Positions 1-8,866 of a stretch of 64,000 nucleotides of DNA are shown in pieces. The stretch is taken from assembly GCF_002879885.1 (NCBI RefSeq), contig NZ_PNYA01000002.1:124001-188000 (forward strand), in the 5' to 3' direction. Position numbers and translations under genes: made by a program. The number at the start of each line of letters is the position of its first letter. The stretch's first letter is position 1. The notes beneath the pieces are model-generated. The model was not told the DNA's origin, did no database searches, and saw only the letters and a program-made list of their open reading frames with translations. The stretch is from Trinickia dabaoshanensis (GTDB lineage Bacteria > Pseudomonadota > Gammaproteobacteria > Burkholderiales > Burkholderiaceae).

Positions 1-228
1 ACGCTGGATCTGCATGCAATAGACTGCCCCGTCTACCTGCTCGCCGGCGAGGCCGACGACATCACGACGAAAGAGCAAGTGTTCGATGCCGAGAAGTATC
101 TAGGAACGCCGCCGGCGCACATCACGAAACGGCTGGTGCCCGGCGGACACATCGGCCTGTTCATGGGCTCGCGCACGCTCGCGCATGCGTGGCCCGCGAT
201 CGGCGCTTGGATTGCGCAGGTACGTTAG
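1..228 (+). CDS. C-terminal fragment of an alpha/beta hydrolase (PHA synthase/depolymerase-like)
   Basis: Only the last 75 codons are in the window; the gene enters from the left edge in frame 1 and stops at TAG. The fragment has the layout of the end of an alpha/beta-hydrolase fold. A strand VYLLAGEADD carries the likely catalytic Asp, and PGGHIGLFMG carries the likely catalytic His. The HIGLF context resembles short-chain polyhydroxyalkanoate synthase/depolymerase-like hydrolases of Burkholderia. The substrate cannot be inferred from this fragment, and the assignment rests on motif memory only. Confidence 0.6.
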   Translation, partial: TLDLHAIDCPVYLLAGEADDITTKEQVFDAEKYLGTPPAHITKRLVPGGHIGLFMGSRTLAHAWPAIGAWIAQVR

Positions 229-286
229 GCGCGCGCCAACCGCCACCCGTTAGGCGCGTCCGGGAGCACCAACCTCGAGGCGGGTG

Positions 287-1168
287 CTACCGCGGTTGCC
301 CATTCGCACTGGAACTCGGGCAAGCGGGATCCCGGCCCCAGTGATCGGAACACACCCGCCAGCGGCAAAGCTGCGCCTCGAAGAAATTCGACTTGTCGCA
401 CTGCTTGATCTGCGCCGCCAAGCTGACCGGGCGCGCCTTCGCGCCGGTCGCTTTCGCGCCGCTGCTTTCGGCGGGGGCGTGCGCATCGTACGGCTTGGTA
501 CGGGCGACAAGGACGGCCAGCAAATCCGCGTCGGGGTCGTCGTGCGCCGTGGAGCCGCGACCCTTCGGATGTTTGACCGGGCCCGCATGCGCGGCCGCTT
601 GCTTCTCGCGGCGATTTTTCGCATTTTCGCGCTCGGTGCGCGCCGGCGCGGCGGCACTCTTCGTAACGGGCTTCGCACCGGACGCCGCAAGCCCGCCGGC
701 TGCCGAAGCCTCTTTACCGGCCGGCGCCGCGACGCCGCTCGCTAGCGCGCGCGATAACGGGTCCGCTCCCACGCCGCTTGCAGCGGACGCCGGCGGCGCA
801 TCGGCGATGATAACGGCCGCCTGCGGTGTCGATGCAGCGCCTTGCACGGCCTGCGCCGGAGCAGCCGCCGCGCTCGCGGCAACCGCCGCATGGGGCTTGC
901 CGGCACCGGCGGCCGAGGCGAGAACGGCGGGATGTCCGCCCGTCTGGCTGCGCTGCCACTGCCACGCGCCGAGCGCACCCGCGCCGACGATAACCGCCAA
1001 CGCCGCCGCAAGCAGCGGTTTTTTGTTCGAGCGGCGACGGGGGGGCTTTTGCGCGGACACGCGCCCTTCAAGGCTCGCGAGGATGCGGGAACTGCTGTCC
1101 GGGACACCGGGCGCCGTCTCGGAAAGTAGGCTCGGGCGCCCTTTCGAAGTGGTTTCCGGTGCATTCAT
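287..1168 (-). CDS. Uncharacterised membrane-anchored Ala-rich protein with Cys-rich C-terminus
   Basis: A 293-residue protein that I do not recognise. A basic N-terminal part (residues 1-50, ending RRRSNKK) leads into one transmembrane helix at about 51-69. A long Ala/Pro low-complexity linker (about 75-245) follows. The final 40 residues form a compact segment with four cysteines (QCD, LCR, VCS, ACP contexts). The topology suggests an inner-membrane anchor with a periplasmic tail whose cysteines could form disulfides. It is divergently transcribed from tagX, 125 bp apart, so it may belong to the T6SS locus; Burkholderia T6SS loci often list an accessory gene beside tagX (called tagY by some), but I cannot confirm that identity. 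Confidence 0.7.
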   Translation of the reverse strand: MNAPETTSKGRPSLLSETAPGVPDSSSRILASLEGRVSAQKPPRRRSNKKPLLAAALAVIVGAGALGAWQWQRSQTGGHPAVLASAAGAGKPHAAVAASAAAAPAQAVQGAASTPQAAVIIADAPPASAASGVGADPLSRALASGVAAPAGKEASAAGGLAASGAKPVTKSAAAPARTERENAKNRREKQAAAHAGPVKHPKGRGSTAHDDPDADLLAVLVARTKPYDAHAPAESSGAKATGAKARPVSLAAQIKQCDKSNFFEAQLCRWRVCSDHWGRDPACPSSSANGQPR

Positions 1169-1293
1169 TCAGTATCTCGTTGAATCGTAGTTTAATTCGC
1201 CGTGATAATAGGAATCCGGCCTCCCTTGGCAAGCAGGCCAGATTCTAAGAGCAAGCATTACAAAATACAATTTATTTCCCCCCGGGGCCCATC

Positions 1294-2157
1294 TTGATTG
1301 CCGTCGCACTCGCCGCTTATTTCGCCGTCGCCGTAACCGTCGCAGCCTTGTTCCTATTGCCCGCGGCGCGCGGCGCATTCGTTTCCGCCGCGCTCGCATT
1401 ACAAAGGCGTATGTCACGCCGGACCTCCCAGGGAATGTCCCATCTGCGCACCGGCATCGATAAATCAGTAAGAATTTCACATAGCGCGCTCGCCGACACG
1501 AAAAAAATACTGATTCGGCGACGCTTGATGATTTTGATTACGGCAGGTATCCTTGCGGCGCCTCCATTGATCGCAATTGCATTGCGCGGCCGCCAATTGT
1601 TTCAGTTCGATGGCGATACCCGCGTGCCGGACGAGAAAATCGCCGCATTGCTCAATGGCGAGCAGCTCGTTCCACCGCCGCCGTTGCCGCCCGAGGTCTT
1701 CGAGACTCGAGAAGTCGAACAGGTCCGTCCGGCACTGCGCGACGCCAGCCGCGATTGGAATTTGCTTGATGCCGATTTCAGAACTCGCCTACTGCTCGTG
1801 TACAAGATCATGCGCGAGCAGTACGGGTACGAAATGGTGCTTTTGGAAGGTTATCGGAGCCCGGATCGACAAAACCGGCTCGCGCAGTTGGGGGGCGTGA
1901 CCAATGCGGCCGCATATCAAAGCTATCACCAATACGGGCTTGCCGCCGACAACGCCTTTTTGCGCGACGGCAAGGTCGTCATTTCCGAAAAAGACCCTTG
2001 GGCCATGCACGGCTATGAGTTGTACGGGCAAACGGCCGAGCAAGTCGGCTTGGTATGGGGCGGCCGATGGAAATTGATGGATTTCGGCCACGTTGAATAT
2101 CACAAACCCGGATTCGTCTTAGGGCGCAAGAATACCGGTCAGACCGCCGGGCAATAG
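1294..2157 (+). CDS. tagX: TagX-like peptidoglycan endopeptidase (VanY/M15 family), T6SS accessory
   Basis: A 287-residue protein with two hydrophobic segments (about 3-25 and 79-96) and a C-terminal M15/VanY-type zinc peptidase domain. The metal-binding motif S-x-H-x-x-G-x-A-x-D is intact (S210, H212, D219), and a second His motif GHVEYH lies at about 265-270. Acinetobacter TagX, an L,D-endopeptidase, is known to cut peptidoglycan so that the T6SS envelope complex can assemble. The position just upstream of tssM supports the same role here, at the inner membrane/periplasm. The start is TTG, preceded by GGGG at 6 nt. It could instead be a general D-Ala-D-Ala carboxypeptidase-like enzyme. Confidence 0.8.
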   Translation: MIAVALAAYFAVAVTVAALFLLPAARGAFVSAALALQRRMSRRTSQGMSHLRTGIDKSVRISHSALADTKKILIRRRLMILITAGILAAPPLIAIALRGRQLFQFDGDTRVPDEKIAALLNGEQLVPPPPLPPEVFETREVEQVRPALRDASRDWNLLDADFRTRLLLVYKIMREQYGYEMVLLEGYRSPDRQNRLAQLGGVTNAAAYQSYHQYGLAADNAFLRDGKVVISEKDPWAMHGYELYGQTAEQVGLVWGGRWKLMDFGHVEYHKPGFVLGRKNTGQTAGQ

Positions 2158-2246
2158 ACGAACATCGATCGCCACGCGCCGACATGCACAAGCCTCGCGC
2201 CACGAAGCGCCGGGCCATTCGACTCAGAACGCCAAGTTAAAGCCTT

Positions 2247-5200
2247 ATGCAACGCTTCCTCAATGCGCTGACCAGCAAACGCACGATGACTGTCCTCGGG
2301 GTGATCGTCGTCGCGGCGGTCTTATTCGGCGCCGCCCTCTGGTTCGACCTTCCACTCGCCTGGCCGATCGCGGCGATGGCCGTCATCCTCGCGCTGTTGT
2401 TTTGCGTGTGGCTCGCGCGGCGCATCGCGGCGCGCCGGGCGAGCAGCAAGCTCGGCGACATGCTCGAGCAGCAAGCCGAAACGGGTAAGGCACCGCAAGC
2501 GAGCGGCGCCAAGCCGGCGGATCTCGACGTGCTGCGCACGCGCCTGGCCGAAGCCGTACGCACGATCAAGACATCGAAGATCGGCCAGGTATCGGGCGGT
2601 GCGGCGCTCTACGACCTGCCGTGGTACATCGTCATCGGCAACCCGGCGGCCGGCAAGAGCAGCGCGGTGCTGAACTCGGGGCTGCAGTTTCCGTTTGCCG
2701 AAAAGAGCGATGCGATCGTGCACGGCATCGGCGGCACGCGCAATTGCGACTGGTTCTTCACGACCGAAGGCATCTTGCTCGATACGGCCGGCCGGTATTC
2801 GGTCCACGAGGAAGACCGCACGGAGTGGCTCGGTTTTCTGAATCTGCTCAAGCGGTATCGGCCCAAGGCGCCGATCAACGGGATCATCGTGACGGCCAGC
2901 ATCGCCGAGCTCACGAGCAGCCGGCCCGACGCGACGATCAACCTCGCGCGCAGCCTGCGCCAGCGCGTTCAGGAGTTGACCGAGAAGCTCGAGGTGTTCG
3001 CGCCCGTGTACGTGATGTTCACGAAGGCCGACCTCATCACCGGGTTCGCCGAATTTTTCAGCGGCGGCGAGCGGCACGAATACGACCGCGTATGGGGCGC
3101 CACCCTGCCCTATCAGCGCGACGAGAAACGGGACGTCGTCGCCCTGTTCGACGAACGTTTCGAAGAGCTTTACGAAGGTCTGAAGGAAATCAGCGTCGCG
3201 CAGATGTCGATCAATCGCGGCACGATGCTCTCCCCGGGACAGCTCAGCTTTCCGCTCGAATTCCTCGCGATCAAACCGGCGCTGCGCGTGTTTTTAGCCA
3301 CGCTGTTCGAAAGCAACCCGTTCCAATACAAGCCGATCTTGCGCGGCTTTTACTTCACGAGCGCCCTGCAAGAAGGCGAAACGAGCAGCGCCGCGGCGCA
3401 ACGCATCGGTCAGCGCTTCGGTCTCGCCGTCGACGGTCTGCCCAAGCCGCAAGCCGCCGCCTCGAAGAACGGCTTTTTTCTGCGCGACCTGTTCTCCAAA
3501 GTCATCTTCGCCGATCGCCAAACCGTGCGCCAATTCGCGAGCCCCGCGAAAACGCGGATGCGCTACGGCACGTTCTTCGCGTTCGTGGCCGTGCTTGCGC
3601 TCGCGCTCGGCGGCTGGACCTGGTCGACGATCGGCAATCAGCAGCTCGCCTCGAACGTGCAAGCCGACCTCGACAACATCGTGCGTCTGCAAAGTAATCG
3701 CAACGACCTGCAATCGCGCTTGCAGGCAATGGACATTCTCGAGGATCGCATCGAGCAACTCGAGCAATTCAAGCGCAAACGGCCCGTGTCGGTCTCGCTC
3801 GGGCTGTATCAAGGCGATCGCATCGAACAGCGCCTGCTGACCGAGTACTACCGCGGCGTGAAGCAGTTGATGCTCGACCCGGTCTCGCAAAACCTCGGCT
3901 CGTTCCTGAAGGAAGTGGACGCCCATCCCGACCAGCTCGCCCCGCTCACGCATCCGCCCGAATCGGGTGCGATCCCCGTGTCCGCGCGCGCCGGCGGCAA
4001 CAGCGCCAACGGTGTCATCGGTGCCAACGGCAATGCGGCGCAAGGCGGTTTGTACAGCGACGCTTCCCCGACCAATGTCGAAGACGCCTACAACGCGCTG
4101 AAAACGTACTTGATGCTCTCCGACAAGCGCCATGTCGAAGCCGCGCACCTCACGGATCAACTGGCCCGCTTCTGGCGCGGTTGGCTCGAAACCAACCGCG
4201 GAAACATGTCGCGCGACGAGATGATCCGCAGCGCCGAGCGCATGATCACGTTCTACCTCTCGCGCGTGTCGGACGACGACTGGCCGATGATCGACGCGAA
4301 CCTCTCGTTGATCGATCAAACGCGCGAGAACCTGCGTCGCGTCGTGCGCGGCATGCCGGCGCGCCAACGCGTCTACGAGGAGATCAAGGCACGCGCATCG
4401 ACCCGCTACGCGCCGATGACGATCGCGCGCATCGTGGGCGAGAACAACGCGAACCTCGTCGGCGGCAGCTACGCGATCCCGGGCACCTTCACGCGCGAAG
4501 CCTGGTTCGGCTACGTCAAACCGGCGATTCGAGATGCCGCCACGAAGGAGCTGCAAGCGAAGGACTGGGTGCTCGGCACCTCGTCGCAAGACGATTTGAC
4601 GCTCGAAGGCAGCCCCGAACAGATCCAAAAAGCGCTCGTCGGCATGTACAAGACGGAATATGCGCAGCATTGGCAACGCTTCATGCAAGGCATCGCCGTG
4701 CGCGATTTCGGCAGCTTCGGACAAGCCGTTGACGCCATGAATCGCTTGGGCGATCCGCAAGACTCGCCGATCCGAAAAGTGCTCGAAACGGCCTACGACC
4801 AAACGTCCTGGGACAACCCGGCGCTCGCCGCGGGCCCGTTGCAAAAGGCCCAAAACGGCGTGACGGGCTGGTTCAAGCGACTGTTCTCCTCGAAGCAGCA
4901 AGCGGCGCAAAACGCCGGCGTGGACGTCGATTTGAATCTCGACGGCTCCACTTCCGCGGGCCCGGTCGGCATCGCGTTCAGCGGCCTCGCACGGATCGTC
5001 GCGAAGCAAGAAAATGCGTCGCTGCTGGGCGGCTATATGGAGACGCTGTCCAAGGTCCGCACGCGCTTCAACATCCTGAAGAACCAGGGCGATCCGGGCC
5101 CGGGCGCGCGCGAGCTCATGCAGCAAACGCTCGACGGCAACGGTTCGGAACTGGCCGATTCGCTCAAGTTCGTGGACGAACAAATGCTCACGGGCTTGAC

Positions 5201-6137
5201 CGACGATCAGCGCAAGTCGCTGCGTCCGTTGCTCGTGCGGCCGCTGATGCAGGCATTCGCCGTCGTCATCGAGCCGGCCAGCAACGAAGTGAACAAGGTA
5301 TGGAACGCGCAGGTCTTCCAGCCGTTCGAGACGTCGCTCGTGAATAAGTATCCGTTCTCGAGCGGGGCGAAGGTCGAAGCGGGCGCCAGCGAAATCGCTC
5401 AAGTGTTCGGCCCCGACGGCGCGATCTCGAAGTTCGTCGGCACGACGCTCGGGCCGCTCGCCGTGCGCCGCGGCGATACGCTCTCGCCGCGCACCTGGGG
5501 CGGCATGGGGATCGCGCTCTCGCCCGAGTTCACGAACGGCTTCGCGCGCTGGGTCGCACCGCTCTCGGGCGCGGCGGCGGGCGCGGGCGGCGGTGCGGCC
5601 GAACCGCAGACCGTGTTCCAGATCTTGCCGCAGCCGGGCCAAGGCACGACCGAGTACACGATCAACATCGACGGCCAGCAACTGCGCTATCGCAACACGC
5701 CGCCGCAGTGGACGAACTTCGTCTGGCCGAATCCGCAGGGCTCGCCCGGCGCGACGCTGACCGCCACCTCGTTCGACGGCCGCACGATCGAGCTCGTCAA
5801 CGAGCCCGGCCGCTACGGTCTCGAGAAGCTGATCAACTCGGCCAAGCGCACGCGCAACGCCGACGGCACGTTCGCGCTGTCGTGGACGCAAGGCAGCGTG
5901 ACGGTTGCGCTGAGCATGAAGATCATCAGCACGTCGCAGCCGTCGAGCGGTGGCGGCGGTGCCCCGCAGCAGGCAAGCCTGGCCGGCGTGCGTCTGCCCG
6001 AATCGGTCGCCGACGCAGCCGCGGCGCGCACGGCCGCCGCCGCCGCGGTGGGCGGCTCGGCGCCGGCCGCGCAATCGCAAACTCCCACGGCCGCCGATGC
6101 GGCGCTCTCGAACCCAGCAACAGGAGCCGCGCAATGA
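2247..6137 (+). CDS. tssM: T6SS membrane complex protein TssM (IcmF family)
   Basis: TssM is the large inner-membrane component of the TssJLM trans-envelope complex. At 1296 residues it has the usual length. Two transmembrane helices lie near residues 13-58 and a third near 438-458. Between them is a cytoplasmic NTPase-like domain with an intact Walker A motif, G131-NPAAGK-S138, plus LLDTAGR and FTKAD motifs. The long periplasmic part ends in a C-terminal domain and an Ala-rich tail. Many TssM proteins have lost the P-loop; this one keeps it. The stop overlaps the tagF start in ATGA, which implies translational coupling. Confidence 0.96.
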   Translation: MQRFLNALTSKRTMTVLGVIVVAAVLFGAALWFDLPLAWPIAAMAVILALLFCVWLARRIAARRASSKLGDMLEQQAETGKAPQASGAKPADLDVLRTRLAEAVRTIKTSKIGQVSGGAALYDLPWYIVIGNPAAGKSSAVLNSGLQFPFAEKSDAIVHGIGGTRNCDWFFTTEGILLDTAGRYSVHEEDRTEWLGFLNLLKRYRPKAPINGIIVTASIAELTSSRPDATINLARSLRQRVQELTEKLEVFAPVYVMFTKADLITGFAEFFSGGERHEYDRVWGATLPYQRDEKRDVVALFDERFEELYEGLKEISVAQMSINRGTMLSPGQLSFPLEFLAIKPALRVFLATLFESNPFQYKPILRGFYFTSALQEGETSSAAAQRIGQRFGLAVDGLPKPQAAASKNGFFLRDLFSKVIFADRQTVRQFASPAKTRMRYGTFFAFVAVLALALGGWTWSTIGNQQLASNVQADLDNIVRLQSNRNDLQSRLQAMDILEDRIEQLEQFKRKRPVSVSLGLYQGDRIEQRLLTEYYRGVKQLMLDPVSQNLGSFLKEVDAHPDQLAPLTHPPESGAIPVSARAGGNSANGVIGANGNAAQGGLYSDASPTNVEDAYNALKTYLMLSDKRHVEAAHLTDQLARFWRGWLETNRGNMSRDEMIRSAERMITFYLSRVSDDDWPMIDANLSLIDQTRENLRRVVRGMPARQRVYEEIKARASTRYAPMTIARIVGENNANLVGGSYAIPGTFTREAWFGYVKPAIRDAATKELQAKDWVLGTSSQDDLTLEGSPEQIQKALVGMYKTEYAQHWQRFMQGIAVRDFGSFGQAVDAMNRLGDPQDSPIRKVLETAYDQTSWDNPALAAGPLQKAQNGVTGWFKRLFSSKQQAAQNAGVDVDLNLDGSTSAGPVGIAFSGLARIVAKQENASLLGGYMETLSKVRTRFNILKNQGDPGPGARELMQQTLDGNGSELADSLKFVDEQMLTGLTDDQRKSLRPLLVRPLMQAFAVVIEPASNEVNKVWNAQVFQPFETSLVNKYPFSSGAKVEAGASEIAQVFGPDGAISKFVGTTLGPLAVRRGDTLSPRTWGGMGIALSPEFTNGFARWVAPLSGAAAGAGGGAAEPQTVFQILPQPGQGTTEYTINIDGQQLRYRNTPPQWTNFVWPNPQGSPGATLTATSFDGRTIELVNEPGRYGLEKLINSAKRTRNADGTFALSWTQGSVTVALSMKIISTSQPSSGGGGAPQQASLAGVRLPESVADAAAARTAAAAAVGGSAPAAQSQTPTAADAALSNPATGAAQ

Positions 6138-7120
6138 CGCAATCCGTGCAGGCGCAACTCGCCTACTTCGGCAAGATTCCTTCGCGCGGGGACTTCGTCA
6201 AAAGCACGCACAATCCGCAGTTGCTCCAGACGCTCGACCGTTGGGTCGCGCAAGCGATGGAGCTGCTCGCCGAAGACCCGCGCTGGAAGATCGTGTATGA
6301 AAGCGCGAAGCCGATGCATTTCGCTTTTCTCGGCTCGCAAAGCCGGTTGGCGATCGCCGGCCACTTGATGTCGAGCCACGACGTGTCGTCGCGCCGTTTC
6401 CCGCTACTCGCGGCCACGGCGCTCGAAGTCGAACGCCCCCTCGCCTTCCTCGCGCGCAGCCCGCTCGCATTCGCGCGGCTTTGGTCGCGTGCGGCCACGC
6501 AGATGCGCACGCTCTACGATTGCGAAGAGCCCGGCGCCGCGCTGCAAGCGCTCGGCGACACTCAGGTGCCGATCGACGTGGGCGTCGCCAATTCGCACGA
6601 AGGCACGTTCTCGGATTTCGTCGAGCATCAAACCCTGGCCGGTCTCGAGCAAATGCTGCTCGCAAGCGGCCACCCGGTGCGCCTGCGCGGCGCGATGCTC
6701 GCGCTCGGTTCGTTGCTCAAGCCCGTCATGCTCAGCCACGCGCCGAATCTCGAACGCGGGCTCACCTTGCCGCTGCCGAACGACACCTTCTATCGCAGCT
6801 TGGTGGCGACGTTCTGGCTCGAGCTGATCGCGCCGTTCCTCGCGCAAGCCGATTTCGAGATCGCCATCTTCATCGGCACGATCGCCGAGCGCGAACGGCT
6901 CGTCATCGGTTTCAACGGCGCATCGGCCAAAACGCTGCACAGCGTGATCGATCCGCAGGCCTACGCAGCGCACAACATCGACATCGACGATCCCGAATGG
7001 GTCGACGACCACGCTCAGAACGAACATGGAATCAGCAAGCTCGTCAGCTATCTCGAACAGCCGGAATTGTCGCTGCGAATCGCCGTGGACACCTTCCGTG
7101 AAGTATTCGTCGGGGCATGA
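6134..7120 (+). CDS. tagF: T6SS-associated protein TagF
   Basis: A 328-residue protein with the characteristic N-terminus AYFGKIPSRGDFVK of the TagF/ImpM (DUF2094) family. In Pseudomonas and Agrobacterium, TagF proteins act as post-translational repressors of T6SS assembly, so this gene probably sets the firing threshold. Upstream in-frame starts inside tssM were rejected because the family N-terminus begins at the ATG that overlaps the tssM stop (ATGA). The gene is followed within 4 bp by the OmpA-family gene, so tssM-tagF-ompA look like one operon. Confidence 0.93.
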   Translation: MTQSVQAQLAYFGKIPSRGDFVKSTHNPQLLQTLDRWVAQAMELLAEDPRWKIVYESAKPMHFAFLGSQSRLAIAGHLMSSHDVSSRRFPLLAATALEVERPLAFLARSPLAFARLWSRAATQMRTLYDCEEPGAALQALGDTQVPIDVGVANSHEGTFSDFVEHQTLAGLEQMLLASGHPVRLRGAMLALGSLLKPVMLSHAPNLERGLTLPLPNDTFYRSLVATFWLELIAPFLAQADFEIAIFIGTIAERERLVIGFNGASAKTLHSVIDPQAYAAHNIDIDDPEWVDDHAQNEHGISKLVSYLEQPELSLRIAVDTFREVFVGA

Positions 7121-7124
7121 CGCG

Positions 7125-8072
7125 ATGACCGGCTCCTTGCATTCGTCTTCCCAAGCGCGGCCGCGCCGCTTCGTATGGCGTGCCGCCGCGCTCGCGTTCG
7201 CCGCGGCGGCGTCGTTCGGCGCGCATGCCGACGACGGCGCGCCGGCCACCGTCACGCCCGTGGACGCGGGCGGCGCGCACGTTCGCACGGCGGCGCTGCC
7301 GCCGCCCACGCAATTGGCCTCCGCCGATACGGGCGCACCCGGTGCGCCGACCCATATGCCCGCCCCGGCCGACGCCGCGCCGGGTCAAGTCGTCGCCAGC
7401 GGCAAGGTGCCGGACGAAGCCACGCACAGCGCGGTACTCGCGCGGCTGCGCGAGACGTACGGCGCGGCCAACGTCGTCGATCAAATCGAGGTGGGCAGCG
7501 TGTCGACGCCGCCGAACTGGAGCGCGAACGTTCAAAAGCTGCTTGGCCCGCAACTGAAGCAGATCAGTAAGGGGCAACTGAAAATCGACGGTACGCAGAT
7601 CGACGTCAAGGGAGAAGTGTCGAACGAGGCGCTCCGGCAACAGGTCGCGAGCGACATGGCCACCGCGCTGAATCCGACTTACACGATTCATAACGGGCTG
7701 CGCGTGAGCGCATCGGAACAGGGCCTGCTCGATTCGACGCTTGCCAACCGCACGATCGAATTCGAGACAGGCAGCGCCACGTTGACGCCGGAGGGCCGCG
7801 CCATTCTCGATCAAATGGCTGGCGTGCTCGTCAAACTGCCCGGCAAGACGGTGGAGATCATCGGTCACACGGACAACTCGGGCAACCGCGCATCGAATAT
7901 CGCATTGAGCCAGGCACGCGCCGATGCGGTAAAGGGCTATCTCGTCACGAAGGGCGTCGCGCCGCGATCGATGGCGACGATGGGCGTGGGCCCCGATCAA
8001 CCGATCGCCTCGAACAGTACCGACGACGGGCGGGCAAGGAACCGGCGGATCGAGTTCCGGGTGGGGCAGTAA
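7125..8072 (+). CDS. OmpA-family peptidoglycan-binding protein of the T6SS locus
   Basis: A 315-residue exported protein. A signal peptide covers about residues 1-35 (R-rich start, Ala-rich core, AHA cleavage site). A BON-like region follows at about 85-200, and then a C-terminal OmpA peptidoglycan-binding domain at about 205-315, with the expected N-x-A-LS-x-x-RA-x-x-V and RNRRIEF motifs. The TssL encoded in this cluster has no peptidoglycan-binding domain, so this protein is a good candidate for anchoring the membrane complex to the cell wall, like TagL/TagN-type accessory proteins. The ATG at 7125 lies 4 nt after tagF. An earlier in-frame ATG inside tagF was rejected because it would spoil the signal peptide. 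Confidence 0.88.
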   Translation: MTGSLHSSSQARPRRFVWRAAALAFAAAASFGAHADDGAPATVTPVDAGGAHVRTAALPPPTQLASADTGAPGAPTHMPAPADAAPGQVVASGKVPDEATHSAVLARLRETYGAANVVDQIEVGSVSTPPNWSANVQKLLGPQLKQISKGQLKIDGTQIDVKGEVSNEALRQQVASDMATALNPTYTIHNGLRVSASEQGLLDSTLANRTIEFETGSATLTPEGRAILDQMAGVLVKLPGKTVEIIGHTDNSGNRASNIALSQARADAVKGYLVTKGVAPRSMATMGVGPDQPIASNSTDDGRARNRRIEFRVGQ

Positions 8073-8079
8073 CGGAAAT

Positions 8080-8373
8080 TTACCGCGCAACGCCCGTCGC
8101 CGGATATTGCTGACGGGCGTGCAGCACACGAAGTACAAGGACGGCTGTGCCCGTGACGCGATAGATGACAACGTAGTTCGGATGCGCAACGACCTCGCGC
8201 GTATTTGCCACGCGCCCGGCGCGGAACAAATTGGGATGTTCGGCCAGGGGCAGTACCGCGTACTCGATAAGACTCTTGATACGACGTGCGGCAGACGGAT
8301 TGCGTTCAGCGATAAAGCCGATGATCGCCGCAAGATTGCGGCGTGCGGCCGGAAGCCAGACGATAGGCAGCAA
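8080..8373 (-). CDS. RelE/ParE-family toxin of a type II toxin-antitoxin pair
   Basis: A 97-residue protein with the RelE/ParE toxin layout. It has an N-terminal helix with WLPAARRNLAAIIGFIAERNPSAARRI, written here as the usual A-x-x-D/N-L pattern, a central NLFRAGRVANTREVV strand pair, and a C-terminal strand VLRVLHARQQYP. ParE members poison gyrase and RelE members cleave mRNA on the ribosome; the sequence does not decide between them. The gene follows the antitoxin by 35 nt on the same strand and ends 7 nt from the convergent OmpA-family gene, so it is inserted at the junction of the two T6SS arms. Confidence 0.85.
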   Translation of the reverse strand: MLPIVWLPAARRNLAAIIGFIAERNPSAARRIKSLIEYAVLPLAEHPNLFRAGRVANTREVVAHPNYVVIYRVTGTAVLVLRVLHARQQYPATGVAR

Positions 8374-8408
8374 TGGGGAGATCCGGTCAGGTCGGCTTTG
8401 TCGGGCCG

Positions 8409-8618
8409 TCAGGACAGTTTGGCTGCCAGCTTAAGCTCTGCCTCGCGGATGATGGTTTCCATGTCGGCCATCACCTCGTCATGGGGAATGAACACCGCGC
8501 CAGGCGCATCGGCCTCGCGCAGCGCAGCCTCCACCTCCGCACAGAACCAACGGTCGTGCGCCTCGGCCTCTTCGACCGTAGCGAATTCCGATTCGATGGG
8601 AGAAAGATTGGTAGGCAT
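8409..8618 (-). CDS. Antitoxin of the RelE/ParE-type pair
   Basis: A 69-residue acidic protein immediately upstream of the toxin gene. The chosen ATG at 8618 gives an N-terminus (MPTNLSPIESEFATVEEAEA) typical of short antitoxins of the StbD/RelB/ParD kind. An in-frame ATG at 8690 would add 24 unrelated-looking residues and was rejected. The C-terminal part (AELKLAAKLS) is helical and charged, as expected for the toxin-neutralising tail. Such antitoxins normally bind the toxin directly and autoregulate the promoter. The DNA-binding fold cannot be assigned with confidence. Confidence 0.75.
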   Translation of the reverse strand: MPTNLSPIESEFATVEEAEAHDRWFCAEVEAALREADAPGAVFIPHDEVMADMETIIREAELKLAAKLS

Positions 8619-8690
8619 AGGGCGTAGCATACACCCGTCCGGCGCACGCGTTGCCCCGTACACGCCGTTACCGCGATACGCTCCGTCCAT

Positions 8691-8866
8691 GAATCGCCCC
8701 CTTTATTGAGCACAACCTAACCGGTACCAGCCGCATATATTGGCAGCGCCCCGACAGAGCCTCACCGTTTTGCTTGCGATATAGGACCAAGTCACGCTGA
8801 TAGCGCTCCAGTACCGGCCGCGAAATCGTGCCCTCTTCGATTCGCCTCGGTGCACACGTGCCGAGC
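8691..8866. other. Gap between antitoxin and tssA with a protein-like remnant
   Basis: This 176-bp stretch holds no complete gene. On the minus strand one frame stays open from inside the tssA 3' end to about 8680 and reads plausibly like protein (…RPVLERYQRDLVLYRKQNG…), but it has no start codon and no recognisable family. It may be the decayed end of a gene displaced when the toxin-antitoxin pair arrived. Confidence 0.3.

Noticed and set aside
3294-6134. A 946-codon open frame antisense to tssM
   Set aside because: It lies wholly opposite a well-recognised gene, has Arg/Ala/Gly-rich composition typical of high-GC shadow frames, and shows no domain.
8080-8618. T6SS effector-immunity pair
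   Set aside because: The small genes fit the RelE/ParE toxin and short antitoxin pattern, with no PAAR, Rhs, MIX or other delivery domain.
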